A stretch of DNA of 64,000 nucleotides from Dipteronia dyeriana. Its lineage: Eukaryota; Streptophyta; Magnoliopsida; Sapindales; Sapindaceae. Position 1 is the first letter of the stretch. Every line of letters starts with the position of its first letter. The notes beneath the pieces are model-generated. The model was given only the letters and a program-made list of their open reading frames with translations, was not told where the DNA came from and searched no databases. Shown piece by piece: positions 10,289-22,465 of the stretch. The translations under genes were made by a program, and so were the position numbers. The stretch is taken from assembly GCA_032871835.1 (NCBI GenBank), contig CM065297.1, positions 64,281,253 through 64,345,252 of the forward strand, read 5' to 3'.

Positions 10289-11732
10289 TTTAATAACTTA
10301 TGTTTAAAAGACACCTATTATGGTGAACGGATAAAAATACCTTCAATAGTTGTTCCATCAGAGTCTTTCATTCATTTTTTACACTGAGAGTTTTGAAATA
10401 GAGAGAGAAAGTTTCGTTGAAACTCAGGTGCTACGCAAACGCATTCAGGGGTCGAGCTCCCCGCCGAGCTTGAGGTGGTCGAGCTACCCGATCAGCTCTT
10501 GGAAAGGCAGGGGGCAGCGCCCCCTGAGCTTTTTTTTTTTTCTGGTCAGTACTTAAAAGACTCGAAACCTTTATTAAAAAACTTACTCGATTTAACTAAA
10601 CCATTTTTTGATCTGTTGTGTGTTGATAAAAGCTCGAAATTTTTTCAAAAAAGATGAGAAATAGTCAATAAAATAAAAGTCCGAACCAATAGAAAAAAAA
10701 CTCGAACTAATAGAAAAAAAACTCGGATCAATACAAAAAAAAGCTGGGATATAATCAAAAAATAAAAGCTCGAACAAATATAAAAAAAGCTCGAACAAAT
10801 ATAAAAAAAACTCGAACTAATAGAAAAAAGCTCGGACCAATACAAAAAAAGCTCGAACCAATGGAAAAAAAGCTCGGATCAATATAAAAAAAGCTTGAAC
10901 CAATAGAAAAAAGCTCGGACCAATACAAAAAAGCTCGAAATCTTTCCAAAAAAGCTCGAAAATAGTCAAAAAAATAAAAGCTCGAACCAATACAAAAAAA
11001 AACTCGGACCAATGAAAAAAAAAGCTCGGACCAATACAAAAAAAGCTCGGACCAATTCAAAAAAACTCGAACTAATAGAAAAAAATCTCGGACCAATACA
11101 AAAAAACTCGAACCAATGGAAAAAAAGCTCGGACCAATACAAAAAAAAGCTCAGATCAATACAAAAAAGCTCAAACTAATGGAAAAAAGCTCGGACCAAT
11201 ACAAAAAAGCTCGGACCAATACAAAAAAAGCTCGGACTAATAGAAAAAAGCTCGAACTAATAGAAAAAAACTCGGACCAATACAAAAAAAAGCTCGAACT
11301 AATGGAAAAAAAGCTTGGACCAATACAAAAAAGACTCGAATCAATACAAAAAAAACTCGAACCAATTCCAAAAAAGCTCGTAAATAAATAAAAAAAAAAG
11401 CTCGGAATAATAAAAAAAAGCTCGAACTATTAGAAAAAAAAGCTTGAACCAATAGAAAAAAAATTCGGCAAAAAATGAAAAAAAATGTCGGAAAAGAATA
11501 AAAATAAAATCATACAAATTCTGGAAACTACATGTTCATATACGGATTGATACATTGTTAAACCAGTCACAAATGCATGAAAGAAAATAAGGATAATGAT
11601 TTTCAGATACCGTTTTTAGAAAGAGAAGATAACTTTTATTTTTTAAAGTGTAGATGGAAGCACAAAGATAAATTTTAAGGGAAATTTGGGTAGTTCACCA
11701 TAATATGTGTCTTTTAAACATAAGTTATTAAA
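10289..11732. mobile_element. TIR element carrying a large minisatellite core
   Basis: Left end TTTAATAACTTATGTTTAAA and its inverted copy at 11693-11732 agree over about 40 bp, including ACAC, TATTATGGTGAAC and the intervening bases, with few mismatches. A GC-rich patch (10440-10535) follows the left end and most of the rest is the tandem array at 10629-11470. No transposase or clear target duplication is seen. The superfamily is unknown. Confidence 0.6.
10629..11470. repeat. ~21-bp tandem array, consensus AAAAAAGCTCGGACCAATAC
   Basis: About 40 units of 20-22 bp follow one another. Each has a run of 6-9 A, then GCTCGRAC, then CAATAC/G. Long frames through it on both strands (a Lys-rich one on plus, a Phe/Leu-rich one on minus) are products of the repeat. 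The spacing of the A-tracts is close to two helical turns. Confidence 0.95.
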
Positions 11733-12082
11733 CTGATAACATCATTACAACACGACAAAAAAAATGTGACATTCCTCACCATTTCCACTTATGATTAAAA
11801 GAGGAATTTTGTATGGATATTTTATGATAAACTCTTATTTTGAGAGCAAAAATTGAGTATGATAAATTCCATAGAAATGAAAGATTAAAATGGATTCGAA
11901 TTCTCCTCCGTGAGAACTTCGAATTGATATACTCAAATTCACAAAATGGTTAATGGGTGAATGAGAAATTAAGTCTCAAAGTCGACCCATTGTGTAGGGA
12001 ATAAAATGAATCCCACATTGGTTAGGGAAATCACTTATATATATTCGGTTCAAAATAAGTGATTATATTCACTTATAGGGGT
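11733..12082. other. Possible LTR-like remnant
   Basis: The stretch from about 11880 has features common in plant copia LTRs (GGGTGAATGAGAAATTAAG, CCCACATTGGTTAGGGAAAT). A matching partner copy is not in the window, so a solo or truncated LTR running to about 13320 is only a suggestion. Confidence 0.3.
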
Positions 12083-12166
12083 GCAAATCATGGACCACGA
12101 ACTTTCGAATGCAAATCATGGACCACGAACTTTCGAATGCAAATCATGGACCACGAACTTTCGAAT
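12083..12166. repeat. 28-bp tandem repeat, three exact copies
   Basis: The unit starts GCAAATCATGGACC and ends GAACTTTCGAAT. It is repeated three times with no visible change, which suggests recent expansion. Confidence 0.97.
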
Positions 12167-12182
12167 GCGAGTTAATTAAATT

Positions 12183-13023
12183 ATTTCCTTATTAAATCAA
12201 AAACGTAATTTTCTAAAAGAATACATAATCGATTTTAATTAGAAGTAAGGCTCAGTTTGACATTGCTGTGCTGTGGGGAGAAGTGCTTCTGAAATTGCTG
12301 TGAGGGGAATTGCTTTTGAAATTGCTGTGGGAAGAATCAGCTGAGTGTTTGGTAAACTGATTTTAAAAAATGCTGTGAGAACTAAAAGCAATTTCAATGT
12401 GTTTGGTAAACTGATATAAAAAGTGTTGTGAGTGTGTAAAATTACTAAAAGGACAAAGACATCTAAATGGTACTAATTTGTTATACTTTATATTTTTTTT
12501 TGTTTATTTGTATTTAGTGTTGAGTGTTAGATAATTATGGTACTTTATAATTAATTATCTCTATTTTTTATTCTACTTTATTTAATTAATTAGTGCTATT
12601 TCTTTATTTCTTTATTTCTTTATTTTATTCTACTTTATTTCTTTATTTAATTTTTATTTTACTTTATTGAATTAATTATGGAAACATTTTTTTTGGTATA
12701 AAAATATAAGCCCAATTTTTTTTGTTAAATTTCGTTAAAGGCAAGGACAAAGTTGGAAAGTTAGTAAAATTTCATTTAATATCATTGTAGCGCGTTTTCT
12801 AAAAGCAGAAGCTAAAATCCAAAAGCATGTATTTGTAGCTTCTCAAAAACTCAGTTGGGAGAAGCTAAAAGTGACCAAAAGTACTTCCCCGTGATTTTAC
12901 CAAACACCCTATCTGAGGTCTAGAATCACTTTTGACCCCAAAAGCAGCTGGGGAAGCAATGCCGAACTGAGCCTAAATCTCTTTGGAGAATATTTCCTTA
13001 TTAAATCAAAAACGTAATTTTCC
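12183..13023. repeat. 31-bp direct repeats on both sides of the Tourist-like element
   Basis: The block ATTTCCTTATTAAATCAAAA plus the next 11 bases occurs at 12183-12213 and again at 12992-13022. It lies outside the transposon ends and is too long to be its target duplication. Confidence 0.85.
12249..12973. mobile_element. Tourist-like (PIF/Harbinger) non-autonomous element
   Basis: Left GGCTCAGTTTGACATTGCT and the inverted right end GGCTCAGTTCGGCATTGCT match. Both ends are flanked by TAA (12246-12248 and 12974-12976), the 3-bp duplication typical of PIF/Harbinger and Tourist elements. The sub-terminal TTTGGTAAA motifs also repeat in inverse. About 725 bp, no coding region. Confidence 0.7.
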
Positions 13024-13594
13024 AAATTAATCCTAAAACTCTAATGTTTCGGTTTGGGTATATGATAACCCTAATATTCAGTTCAAAATACACAAGAAAA
13101 AATATACGGTTTTCTTTTGAGTAGCTTTTCTGGTTTTCTTGGTAAGTTCAAACTAGGTTTGAGTTCGCTGGTAGTGGATAGTGCTTAGGTTTATCACCGT
13201 TGAACCGTGGTATCCTTAGAGACAATCGCCTAATACACATACGGTGTTGTCCGACGAAATTGTCTTAAGGACACCGTGTGAAACACCGGCCTCGGTTCAA
13301 ATTCTGTTTTTATTTTTTATTTTAAACGTGATTTTTTTTTATGTTGGTACTTTTTGTTTTTCTTGATACCAGCCAGGTTTGATTGTAAATTACGATTTAT
13401 AAATTTAAGCAACAAATTCGACATGAATTTGGATTACTTGGCAAAAAGACAAGAAGTTAAGTTTTATTTTTTATTTTTATTTGGTTATTAGTGTTATTAC
13501 TTATTTGGCGGCTTCCTATCTGAGGCACAAAGCAATAGGTAAATGTTAAATGTGAGATTAGTTGTTGAGAATGCTAGACAATAAAAAAATTAAT
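13024..13594. other. LTR-like remnant, 3' part
   Basis: The stretch 13120-13320 (ACCGTTGAACCGTGGTATCC, GACACCGTGTG) resembles the U5-type end of plant copia LTRs. No primer-binding site or coding region follows. Low certainty. Confidence 0.3.
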
Positions 13595-13704
13595 CCAAAT
13601 TTTAATCTAAAGGATGTAGTAAGTGAGTTGTCATCACCATACACAATATTGTATAATGTGGCTAATAAAAAAATCAATTGCCACATCATTTGGATTAAAA
13701 TTTG
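13595..13704. repeat. Short inverted repeat (MITE-like stem-loop)
   Basis: CCAAATTTTAATCTAAAGGA (13595 on) and the inverse of 13683-13704 pair over about 22 bases with 2-3 mismatches. TGCCACATC-type sequence near the right arm recalls the MITE at 9629-9811. Confidence 0.45.
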
Positions 13705-16392
13705 AATTAGATATTTAGACCGTTTGGGATTACACTTAGTTGTTTAATGAACATAAGTTGATTTCTAAGACATGTGAATGGCTAAATTAGTAAATTGATA
13801 TGTAGCACTTTATATATATATTACAATAATTTAGGTTTTCTATGAGGTGAAAAATCCTAAACCCATAAAGGACCATGACCTCGTGATGTATGTATGAGAA
13901 ATATTCCATCAAACCAACTTTATCTTGTCTGATGTGAAACATTCATGGATGGCATTTTTCCCCACGCCCCAAATCTTCATCCTCATTTTGAGGGAAAAAT
14001 CCTCCTCAAATGGGGATGTGAATGAATTTCATCCCCAAATGTAACTCAAAACTTATTTAATTTTTTTTGAAATAAGTATCAATTTCCCTGTTATAACCCT
14101 AGGTAGGATTAATAGTCCTAAACTTTATTAGTTTTATATAATTTTTATTTGAATGAGTAAATTTTAGTATATCTGATTATAGGTATTTTGAATGTTAAGT
14201 CAAGCACAATCAGTGGCAGAAACATGAGAAATCAGAGAAATTATGAGATTTAGGATTGGGGGGAACGAGAAGGATGGGGATCCTCATCTCAATTGGATGA
14301 TGAAGGGTTTAGGAAATGTGGATGAGATATCATATCCATTCTCATTTTCCCGATTCACATATCTAGAAGCATTTCAAATGAACTAGAGCACATTTCTTAA
14401 TGAGAAATGAGAATTAGATTCCATTATAAAGAGAATTATATATATAAAAAAAAATCTTCTCTAAATTAATCAACTTGATTTCTGACAAGTAATCATAAAT
14501 TAGAAATTAGAAATTAAATTTCATTTCTCTAGTTAGATCCTCTATCGATAGCTGTGTCATAGTTTACAAATTTTCTATAAATATGTTTTCTCTAATAAAT
14601 AAAATACTTAAAGGCATGGTTGCCCCCTGAATTGTTTACGAATTGTTGATATGTCCCATGAATTCTTAAAATGATCATTAAACCCCACCCCATGAATTCT
14701 CTTTTTCTTTACCCCAGCTGTCCATTCTAGGATGTTCAGTGCTGATATCGACCCTTGGAGGCAAAAAAAATCCTTCCCATGTTTGCAATTCTATGATTTC
14801 TTTAATAATTTTATAAGTAAAATAAAACATCTTTTAACCATAAAAATCTAATTCACTAACTAGGTGGAACTGGGTTGACATTCTTCTTGCTTGCAAAGCT
14901 GGAAGTGGGTTTCAAAAGGCAGACATTTCATGGCCACTAATTCAGAAATACATTAGAAAAATTGAATGGGAATCAGTTGACTTTTTAGCAATTGTCAACT
15001 CTTTTAAGTGTCAAAAAATAATGGCTTGGATCATCTAATGATGAAGACAACACCACCAGCCTAGGTCTTGCAAAATGCACATGCTGACCTGGTGAGTGGT
15101 GACATTATTTTCGTTTTTAATTTTGCTTTAATATAAAGCTAATCATCTATCTTCAACATTAAAGTGAGGTTTCAAAAAGAGATTCACAAGAAGCTTATAA
15201 GACTCCTCACAAGCCCAAAACTGCCTAGATAATTACCAACTCTACAAGCAGATACTGTCTCCAATATATGAAGAATCAAGACAAGTTTGAACCATACCTC
15301 AATTCTCAGATTTGGTTCTTAAATTGATGCAGCCTGCACCCCAAGAGCTACCAGTTAATGATTTCCAAAGATTGCCTCATAAAAGAAGCAGCTGATAATG
15401 TTAATCAATGTTATGAGAGCCTAGACAGTTTATGTTACTAGTAATAAGAAAAAAAAGTCCCAACAACAATAAGGATCATGTTCCACAACTCATTTTGCAT
15501 ACAAGTTCTGGCAGCTATGTAGTGGGAAGGCACAGAACCTAAAAGGGAGCATTTCTAGTTCTTAACATATCTCAACATAATGCGACACTTCCCACCAACT
15601 TATATTGATATATTTCCACCATGAAAGGCGCATTTCATGCTCAGTATCTCACTAAATTCTACGGCAAGGTTTATGTGCAGCCTATAAATGCAAGCAGGAT
15701 AGTGATTTGTACGGAAATCATCATTCCACTACAATGACTTTTTGAAGTTGAATAAAAAAAGAAAAGAATTGTGACGAAATTAAACAGATTAAATTACATA
15801 GATCCAATCAAAATGATCGCTATTTGTGATCTAGGAAACTAAAATCATAGATTCTGGAGGCAATATGCAGCATGTGTTGGACCTCCAGTCCTCCACATCA
15901 CCACTGTAATCATAAATGAAAGAGTTGTCGTAGAAATGGTAAAACAAGCAGTCCAATATCAGTGTCCTCCCATCCTCCATCCTTTTCTAGGTATCACTCG
16001 TACTTACCATAAACTAACGCCTATCGGTACCAACTTATCAATCTGAGTCTTTGAACTCCCAGTGAACAAAAAATCACCATTATAGGCTCAATATGGTGGA
16101 GATATTGTGCTACATATGAAAACCAAAAAAACACAAAAGATGGATGAAAGGTAGATTTGTGATCTATTAAGATGAGGAATCTTGTTCGCACAAATAAAAA
16201 TGGCAGCAACAATGTTACTAATAGTGCACATATACTTTACAGCTTGTGTGAAAAACTTCAATGATTCCTCTAACAATAGCAAAGTATTTAAACATAGGTG
16301 CACACACTCATACAGGCACCCATTCATACACATTATGTCGTACGTCAGAAAGATAAGACAACCTTACAACACCAATAAGCATCAGGGGCACA
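13705..16392. other. Intergenic DNA between transposon belt and E2F-site gene
   Basis: No coding region, tRNA or intact mobile element is recognised. 14612-14790 (GCCCCCTGAATTGTTTACG and following) looks like one end of a MULE-type element without a partner. 15140-16390 is less AT-rich and may include 3' UTR or downstream non-coding exons of the minus-strand gene at 16393-17974. Confidence 0.35.
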
Positions 16393-17974
16393 TTAATTTT
16401 CGTCTGAAGTGATCTCAGTGATCCTCTCTAGATCCATCTTGCAATTCTCTCTCATGTCTTTCAGTGTGAGAAAACTGGCTTGCTGCCAAAAAATTAAGAA
16501 TAAAAAAGAAATCATAAATCTTAAAATGAAGAGCTGGTGATCGTGCAAACTAAGACTTATCATATGCATCTATAAGTGCAATGGCAACAACAAACTAGTC
16601 AAGAATCAAGCAATAAAAAATCAGTGACTTAACCAAAGTTACATCCAGTTATAGGATTCAAGACATTATGACAACTTGAGCTTTTTTTATTATTATGCAA
16701 TGATGCGATGGAAAAAGCACGAAATTCTAAAGTACGAAAATCCTAACATAAAGCAATATACATAAATATACACTAAGCCACAGTAACAGAAGTCACACTC
16801 ACAAGCTGACTGCTTTCCTGAACAAATATATCCTCCATGTGAAGAAAAAGTGACTTCCAATGACTCATGAGGTCAGATTCTAGTTTCGACAAATTGCTTG
16901 AGTTTCCCTGACCAGGAACGTCTGTTTGCTTTCCCTTGCCACATTTTTCAACCAAGAAGCTTGCTTCTTTCTGGCTCTTCTTCAATGCTAAATTGATATA
17001 GTAAACGGTGTGAAATAAGAATCTACCGTCTAAGATAATTACATAATTAATGAAACATATTGACTGCATATTTAAAATATTTAAAAGAACTTACCAGCTA
17101 TTCGACCCTTGATATCCTGATAATGGAGGTCTGACCATATGTAAGCAGCTGGTTATTAAATCAAAAAAGCAAGTGTATACAATTAGATGCTTTGTATGAC
17201 AAACAGATTACAGTAGCAATCTCAGAACAAAACTTATAGACAATTCACAAACCTAGAAAGGCTATAATTACCTTTCAAGCAAAACGAACATGAGCAATCT
17301 TTGAGCAAGTCAGCACCTGCATTCAAATTCGCACAATGATCACCCTTAAGGCCCACACAACGCTCCAACTCAAACGATCTTGAACCCTGTGACTTGTGCA
17401 ACCTTGACCACTCAGTAGACCCACATTTGCTAAAGACCACACCACCTACACCAGGATCCTTATCACCAGAAGCACAACCAACTAACAATTCTGCTTGTAC
17501 ATCATCTGGCAATATAGCATTGGAAAAAAACCTCCTCTCACCATCATCACAATCTTTCTTAGGTATCGAAACACTAGACAGACAACCTTCCCTTGATGTA
17601 GCACCAAGTTCCACATCATTGTGTGCTATTGTAACACCTAAATTGAGCATCCTGTGATCATTTTTATTTTTATCTGGTGCATTGGAGACAACAGACACAA
17701 TGCTTTCATGCTTATTAGGCGAAGAAGCACCGGATTCGTTATCGTTTAACAGTGAATTCTTTATGGTTTTACAGTTTTCTTTTACCAAATTTTCCACTTG
17801 TAAACACACTTTTTTCGCAAACTCCCCGGAATTCCCAGTATCAACATCCAATTTTTTTACACACCCATCTCCTGAAATCGACGAAAACCCTCTCTTAAGG
17901 GGCAGGTTCGTAACATCACCCAAAGCGGGTCGGGTCTTACGTGACCCGTCGGAGAAATTATCTCCACTCATCAT
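16393..17974 (-). CDS. Uncharacterised plant protein, four coding exons, with GDVTN motif
   Basis: Reading the minus strand, coding exons are 17272-17974, 17095-17148, 16803-16987 and 16393-16482, all with GT-AG introns and consistent phase. They total 343 residues ending TSDEN. The ATG at 17974 is the first in frame. Near the N-terminus is RPALGDVTN (residues 15-23), a motif shape also seen in mitotic cyclins and PATRONUS-type proteins. A Cys cluster CSCSFCLK (227-234) runs into AAYIWSDLHYQDIKGRIA across the first splice. The C-terminal third is helical and conserved-looking, with SKLESDLMSHW, LFLHMEDIF and LRENCKMDL-like sequence. The middle is low in structure. I recognise it as a plant-specific family of unknown function. 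The E2F site at 18332-18339 suggests S-phase or cell-cycle expression, which is inference. The reading frame is intact. Confidence 0.88.
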
Positions 17975-18300
17975 CAACTTCCCTAAATAGAAACAGTTTT
18001 TACAGCAAATTCAGCCCTAAAGTCACTAACAACAGAACCCCAATTCGCAATTAATTAAAAAAAAAAACAGATCTCTCAACAACAAACATGAAAAGTGTTA
18101 ACAAAAAACTACTTTAAAAATCTTAAAATAAACATGCGATATTGATCCAAACAAGATAAAAAGAGTAAAATCAAAAGCGAACCTAGAAATCTTGATGATA
18201 AATGAAAATGAGTCATGGGTGTTTCGAGGGAACAGACCTTTTCTCGAGTCGGCAGAGAAATGCTCAAATGCAAATGCGAAAAAGAGAAGGTGACTATTGC
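17975..18300 (-). other. 5' leader of the 16393-17974 gene, probably with an intron
   Basis: A pyrimidine-rich acceptor ending TATTTAG lies just before the start codon (about 17985-17990 on plus). Candidate donors lie near 18182 and 18240. A start site near 18290 would place the E2F-type site about 40 bases upstream. Confidence 0.4.
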
Positions 18301-18331
18301 AGTGTGTGACGGGTGGGTTTTTAATTGTAGA

Positions 18332-18339
18332 GGCGGGAA
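18332..18339 (-). promoter_or_regulatory. E2F-type site TTCCCGCC
   Basis: The minus strand reads GTTCCCGCCTC. TTCCCGCC fits the E2F/DP consensus TTSSCGSS and sits at the expected distance upstream of the minus-strand gene. No TATA box is obvious, as is common for E2F-driven genes. Confidence 0.5.
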
Positions 18340-18446
18340 CGTGAAAGATCCGGAGCCCTGAGTCCTGACCCGCCTTTTGAATTATTTGGATTTTTTGTGT
18401 ACAAATCCACGTGGATTTATTTTATTTAGTTTTTCAGAAATTTGCA

Positions 18447-18751
18447 TGATAAATCATAAATGTATTATAAATTGATTATCAGTAAACCAAAATATAAAAC
18501 ATAAACTTATAGAATAAAAGAGATAGAGAGAAGCATTTTGTTCTCATCACAAATTGTATAAAATATAAGGGTGAGAGACCCTTTTATATAGTCTCACAAT
18601 CCCACATTATAATAAATATATATAAATTACATTATAATGAATAATGAAATTGATCATTATAATAGAGTTAGTGGGGATACAAAAGAATGAAAGTTTTTTT
18701 TCATGGATTGATGGATATTTATTTATATATAATTGCATTATATTTATGACA
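18447..18751 (-). repeat. 3' LTR of the decayed copia element
   Basis: It matches 30110-30428 along most of its length, including CTCACAATCCCACATTA and TTTCATGGATTGATG. It lies about 110 bp upstream of the E2F-type site of the minus-strand gene and has the same orientation as that gene. Confidence 0.85.
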
Positions 18752-20629
18752 CTCTCCGTTGAATTAATGTGCATCAATCATATAACGAATATGTCTCGTT
18801 AAAACATTTGGTAGTAAAAACCTGGTATGAAAAAAACTAACAGAGGAAAAAGAGTATATTATTCATGTACATCTCAAATTAACCTTTAATGATAATGAGG
18901 GTGCAAAACTGCCTCATTAAAACTGTATAAAGGAAAATCAGTGGAATAAAAACCTAAAGAAGGAAAAAAGTACAGTTGCATTGTATTTCTTCCAAATCTT
19001 AAAAACCCTTGATAAATATGCTCCCTCTCGTTCTTATGTGGATTCTTTAATTTTTTGCTAAGATATTCTATCTATTGCATCCCAACTTTTTGAAAATCAT
19101 ATACGAAGAACTTCACTAAAGTTGCTTTTCAAATTGGTGCAACTTGTTATATACAATATCATGTTGTATTAATAAATAAATAAATAAAAATACTATTTGA
19201 ACATAGATTTGATACCTAAAGACCAAAATGTTCTTCTTTATTATCGTTTTCGAGAATGAGAGGAGATTTTACATCACTTTACCTTTATGTAATAAGCATC
19301 AAGGTATCCGTCCAATAAGTTTTATCCATGAAAAAATGCATCAAGATATATGTTGATTCAAGTATTATTATGCTAATTGAAAAGCACTCAACTATTAACT
19401 GAGACTAAATATTATTTTTCAAGATTTTCCAACTTAGAAATTATTCTTTGTAAAAATATAATTTGAAAGCTCGTCGGGAGTATTAATAAGTCTCAAATAA
19501 TCAACATATACTTCTTTGGAATCAAATTTATTGATTCTTTCAACACAATATTCACGAAGGTGTATGCATTGCATGCATTTTGTTTTATTAAATTCAATAT
19601 ATACAAAATGTAGTATCGAACTACTTATTTCAAGCATTTAAATATTTCTATGATTTTTATTCATTGTTAAATTAGGTTTCTGTAGTAAATATTTTATCTT
19701 AATTTGTACGAAAATTAATTATACTCAATAAATTTGATGTCATCAAACATTTGGACTACATGTCCAAAATTTTCAAATTTAAAATAAGTATAACTCTGCA
19801 TTTTATTTTTCAGCACTGTGTCGACATATATACGATTTATAGTTTAAGATCATCATCATATTTTTCATAATATGAGATCAATATATGATCTCAATATCTA
19901 TATTATCAATATACTTGATTTACATTTCGTATTCCAAGTGTCTCTTCAAGGGTTATTGAAATCTCTTTAATTTTCGGTACACATGCTTCTTTATACAAAT
20001 ATTTCTTTCAGAGAAATATAATCTCTTTATTTCTTGTACATGTCTCTACTGGGACATTTCAGGTCTTTCTATTTTCTACTTCAATAGTCTCATATGGGGG
20101 ATTAACATTTCTATATGTATCTTTAGGATTTTGTTTTTCACTTGTGAGACTAACTCTTTGAAGCCTTTGATGATGATGATTTATTTTTCACTCGAGTATT
20201 ATTATGATATCTTAAATTCCACTTTTAGGGAACCTAATCATTTGAACTAAATTGTTTTTCATTAATAGCTGATTTTTGCTGTCATTTCATAAATTATTCT
20301 ACAGGAACAACCACCCAAGTTTGTATATTGACAGAATGTAATTTTATTATTTTCATCGAATCATCTAAAAAATTATTTGGATACTATGCAAATCACAAGA
20401 CGATGCATGCCATGTAATTTCACTTCATTTGTCAATTTATAATAATTCTCACCCTAATGACGAGAAAACTAAATTTTTATTTTTTTAAAAAATCTTTTAC
20501 ATCATCATAATTTTCTACATGATCTCGTTTATTTTATCATTTTATCATTTAAATACTCACTTATATCTTCTTATATCATTCAGAGACATTCAGTATCAAA
20601 AATAATTTTCATTTCATAAAACGAATATC
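18752..20629 (-). pseudogene. 3' internal relic of the copia element
   Basis: Minus-strand frames are short and broken. 19440-19637 reads as a worn RNase H C-terminus (a HLRE...Y+D-L..FTK pattern). The reverse transcriptase core with YVDD is not found and was presumably deleted. Confidence 0.5.
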
Positions 20630-20634
20630 CATAT

Positions 20635-21542
20635 TGTTATATGTGTTTTTCGTCAGCATGACACATCATCAAAGGTAGCGGGTAAAACGGAAATATAGTG
20701 ATTCCACATTATCAAAAGCCAACCAGTCAACGAGAGGGACATTGGCCAATGACATGTCTTCAAGAAAATTAATATGGAAGTTAGAAGCGTATCTTCCAAG
20801 TAAAGACGTCCAGTAAAAGGAGTCTTAATGAGCGAAGATCTCTACTCAGCAATATCTACTCGGCCAAAACAGGAAATATGACCTTATCAAGATATGTCGT
20901 ATCAAGCGAAGATTCACTCAGATACTAAATCTAAGAATCATAATCCAATAAGGGAATATTTCTATTTCCTCTTCAGTATCATAGAATTCTAATCAGGAAG
21001 AAACTCATGGCTTCTAGAAGGATAAACACCAAACGGAAAATAAGTTCTAAACGGACTATATTACTAGAATCCTACAAATATTATAATTAATGAATCCACC
21101 ACTTGTACGACAATAACTAGGGCAACCCTAGATCGAACCATATAAAAACAACCATGTATTCATTATAACAGAACAAGAAGTCATCATCAACAATTTACGC
21201 TTAGATGAGAAAAAGACACAAAACGTGAGCAATTATCTATGAGAGAAGCGAGTATTGAGCGTCGTAATTATTCAATTGATAGTGGATTTCTTCTAGCCGT
21301 CACCTGCACCGTGGATGTTTCCCCGCCTTGGGGTTTTACCACGTAAAACATGTTGTGTTTGATTTATTCTCTATTTCCCATTCTTCTACATTATTATTCT
21401 TAAATACAAACAAATCGTATCGCATCCACGTGGAGAAAGAGGCTTTGATCATTCAACCCTTTTAACTGATTAAAGCTTCGATCTGTCTACGTATTAATGT
21501 TTGGCGGTTGACTTTTCAACAATCCAAAAATCACCGTCAACA
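20635..21542 (+). repeat. 5' LTR of the nested gypsy-like element
   Basis: A direct copy of 25973-26879 with scattered substitutions, a few percent by eye. Ends are TG...CA. Confidence 0.93.
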
Positions 21543-21859
21543 ATTGGTGCTAGAAGGAAGGGGCGACAAAATTCAACTTCGAGGAACCCTTATGAACAGA
21601 CTATAGAAGGAATTTCAATGTGGATTCTACATCTGAAACACCATAACAAATGACCATTGGAAGCGCTAAGGGGTGGATCGTCAACAGTACCTGCAGTAGA
21701 AGGCACAATCACGAAAAAATTCAGAGGTATGATAATGAAAGACCAATTCTCATAAAGCTTGAAGGTACCCATAATCGGTCCGAGAAATTGCTCTCCCATT
21801 CCGACAACTCACAATGCAAAAGACGTCGCAAGTCACAGAACATCTGACCTTCAGGGACT

Positions 21860-22400
21860 AAAGTGAGTATAACTCTCTCTACAGAACTCGGAATCATAAA
21901 CCGTAAAAACTATGGGAAACTAGACCTCCAGAGATTTCCAAGCATGTATGGTCCAAAACCTAGTTCGATTCGTACATTTTTTGGTGGCCCCCACAACACT
22001 GCAACAAGCAACTCACGGAGGATTTTCTGATCTGACCATCGAGCGCCTAAACAGTCATTTCTCCCTCCATAGAAAATCGGATTCATGAGCCATAAAAACT
22101 TTTGGAAACTAGACATCTAAAGCTTTCCAAGCATATATGGTTCGCAACCCAGTTCAATCTGAGAAATATTTAGTGGCTCCCGCAATATTGAAGAAGACAA
22201 ATCGAGTACAGGTTTCTGATATGACTATCAAGTACTAAAATAGTCATATCTCTCTCTAAGAATGTCGAAATCACAAACCATGAATTTTACTGCAAACTAG
22301 ATGTACGTATCTTTCCGAGGATATGTGATCCATATCACAATTAATTCCGAGGAATATTTGATGACTTCCGGAACATTGTAATCCAACAAAAGAGGAAAAA
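21860..22400 (+). repeat. ~190-bp imperfect tandem repeat, three units
   Basis: Units begin near 21883, 22073 and 22266. They share TAAAAAC..GGAAACTAGA, TTTCCAAGCATRTATGG and a following GGTGGC/TGGCTCCCRCAA block. Divergence between units is considerable, so the array is old. Confidence 0.7.
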
Positions 22401-22465
22401 GAACCTAAAATTGATTCTTGGCTAAAGCTTACTCGACTCTTCGTTACCAACAAGTCCAACAACAA

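Noticed and set aside
10755..11452. Long Phe/Leu-rich minus-strand frames and a Lys-rich plus-strand frame
   Set aside because: They arise because the ~21-bp repeat is free of stops in several frames. The peptide is only the translated repeat, with no conserved domain.
16021..16412. Open frames downstream of the E2F-site gene
   Set aside because: The last coding exon already ends at 16393-16395. These frames overlap on both strands, lack a recognisable domain and probably lie in UTR or intergenic DNA.
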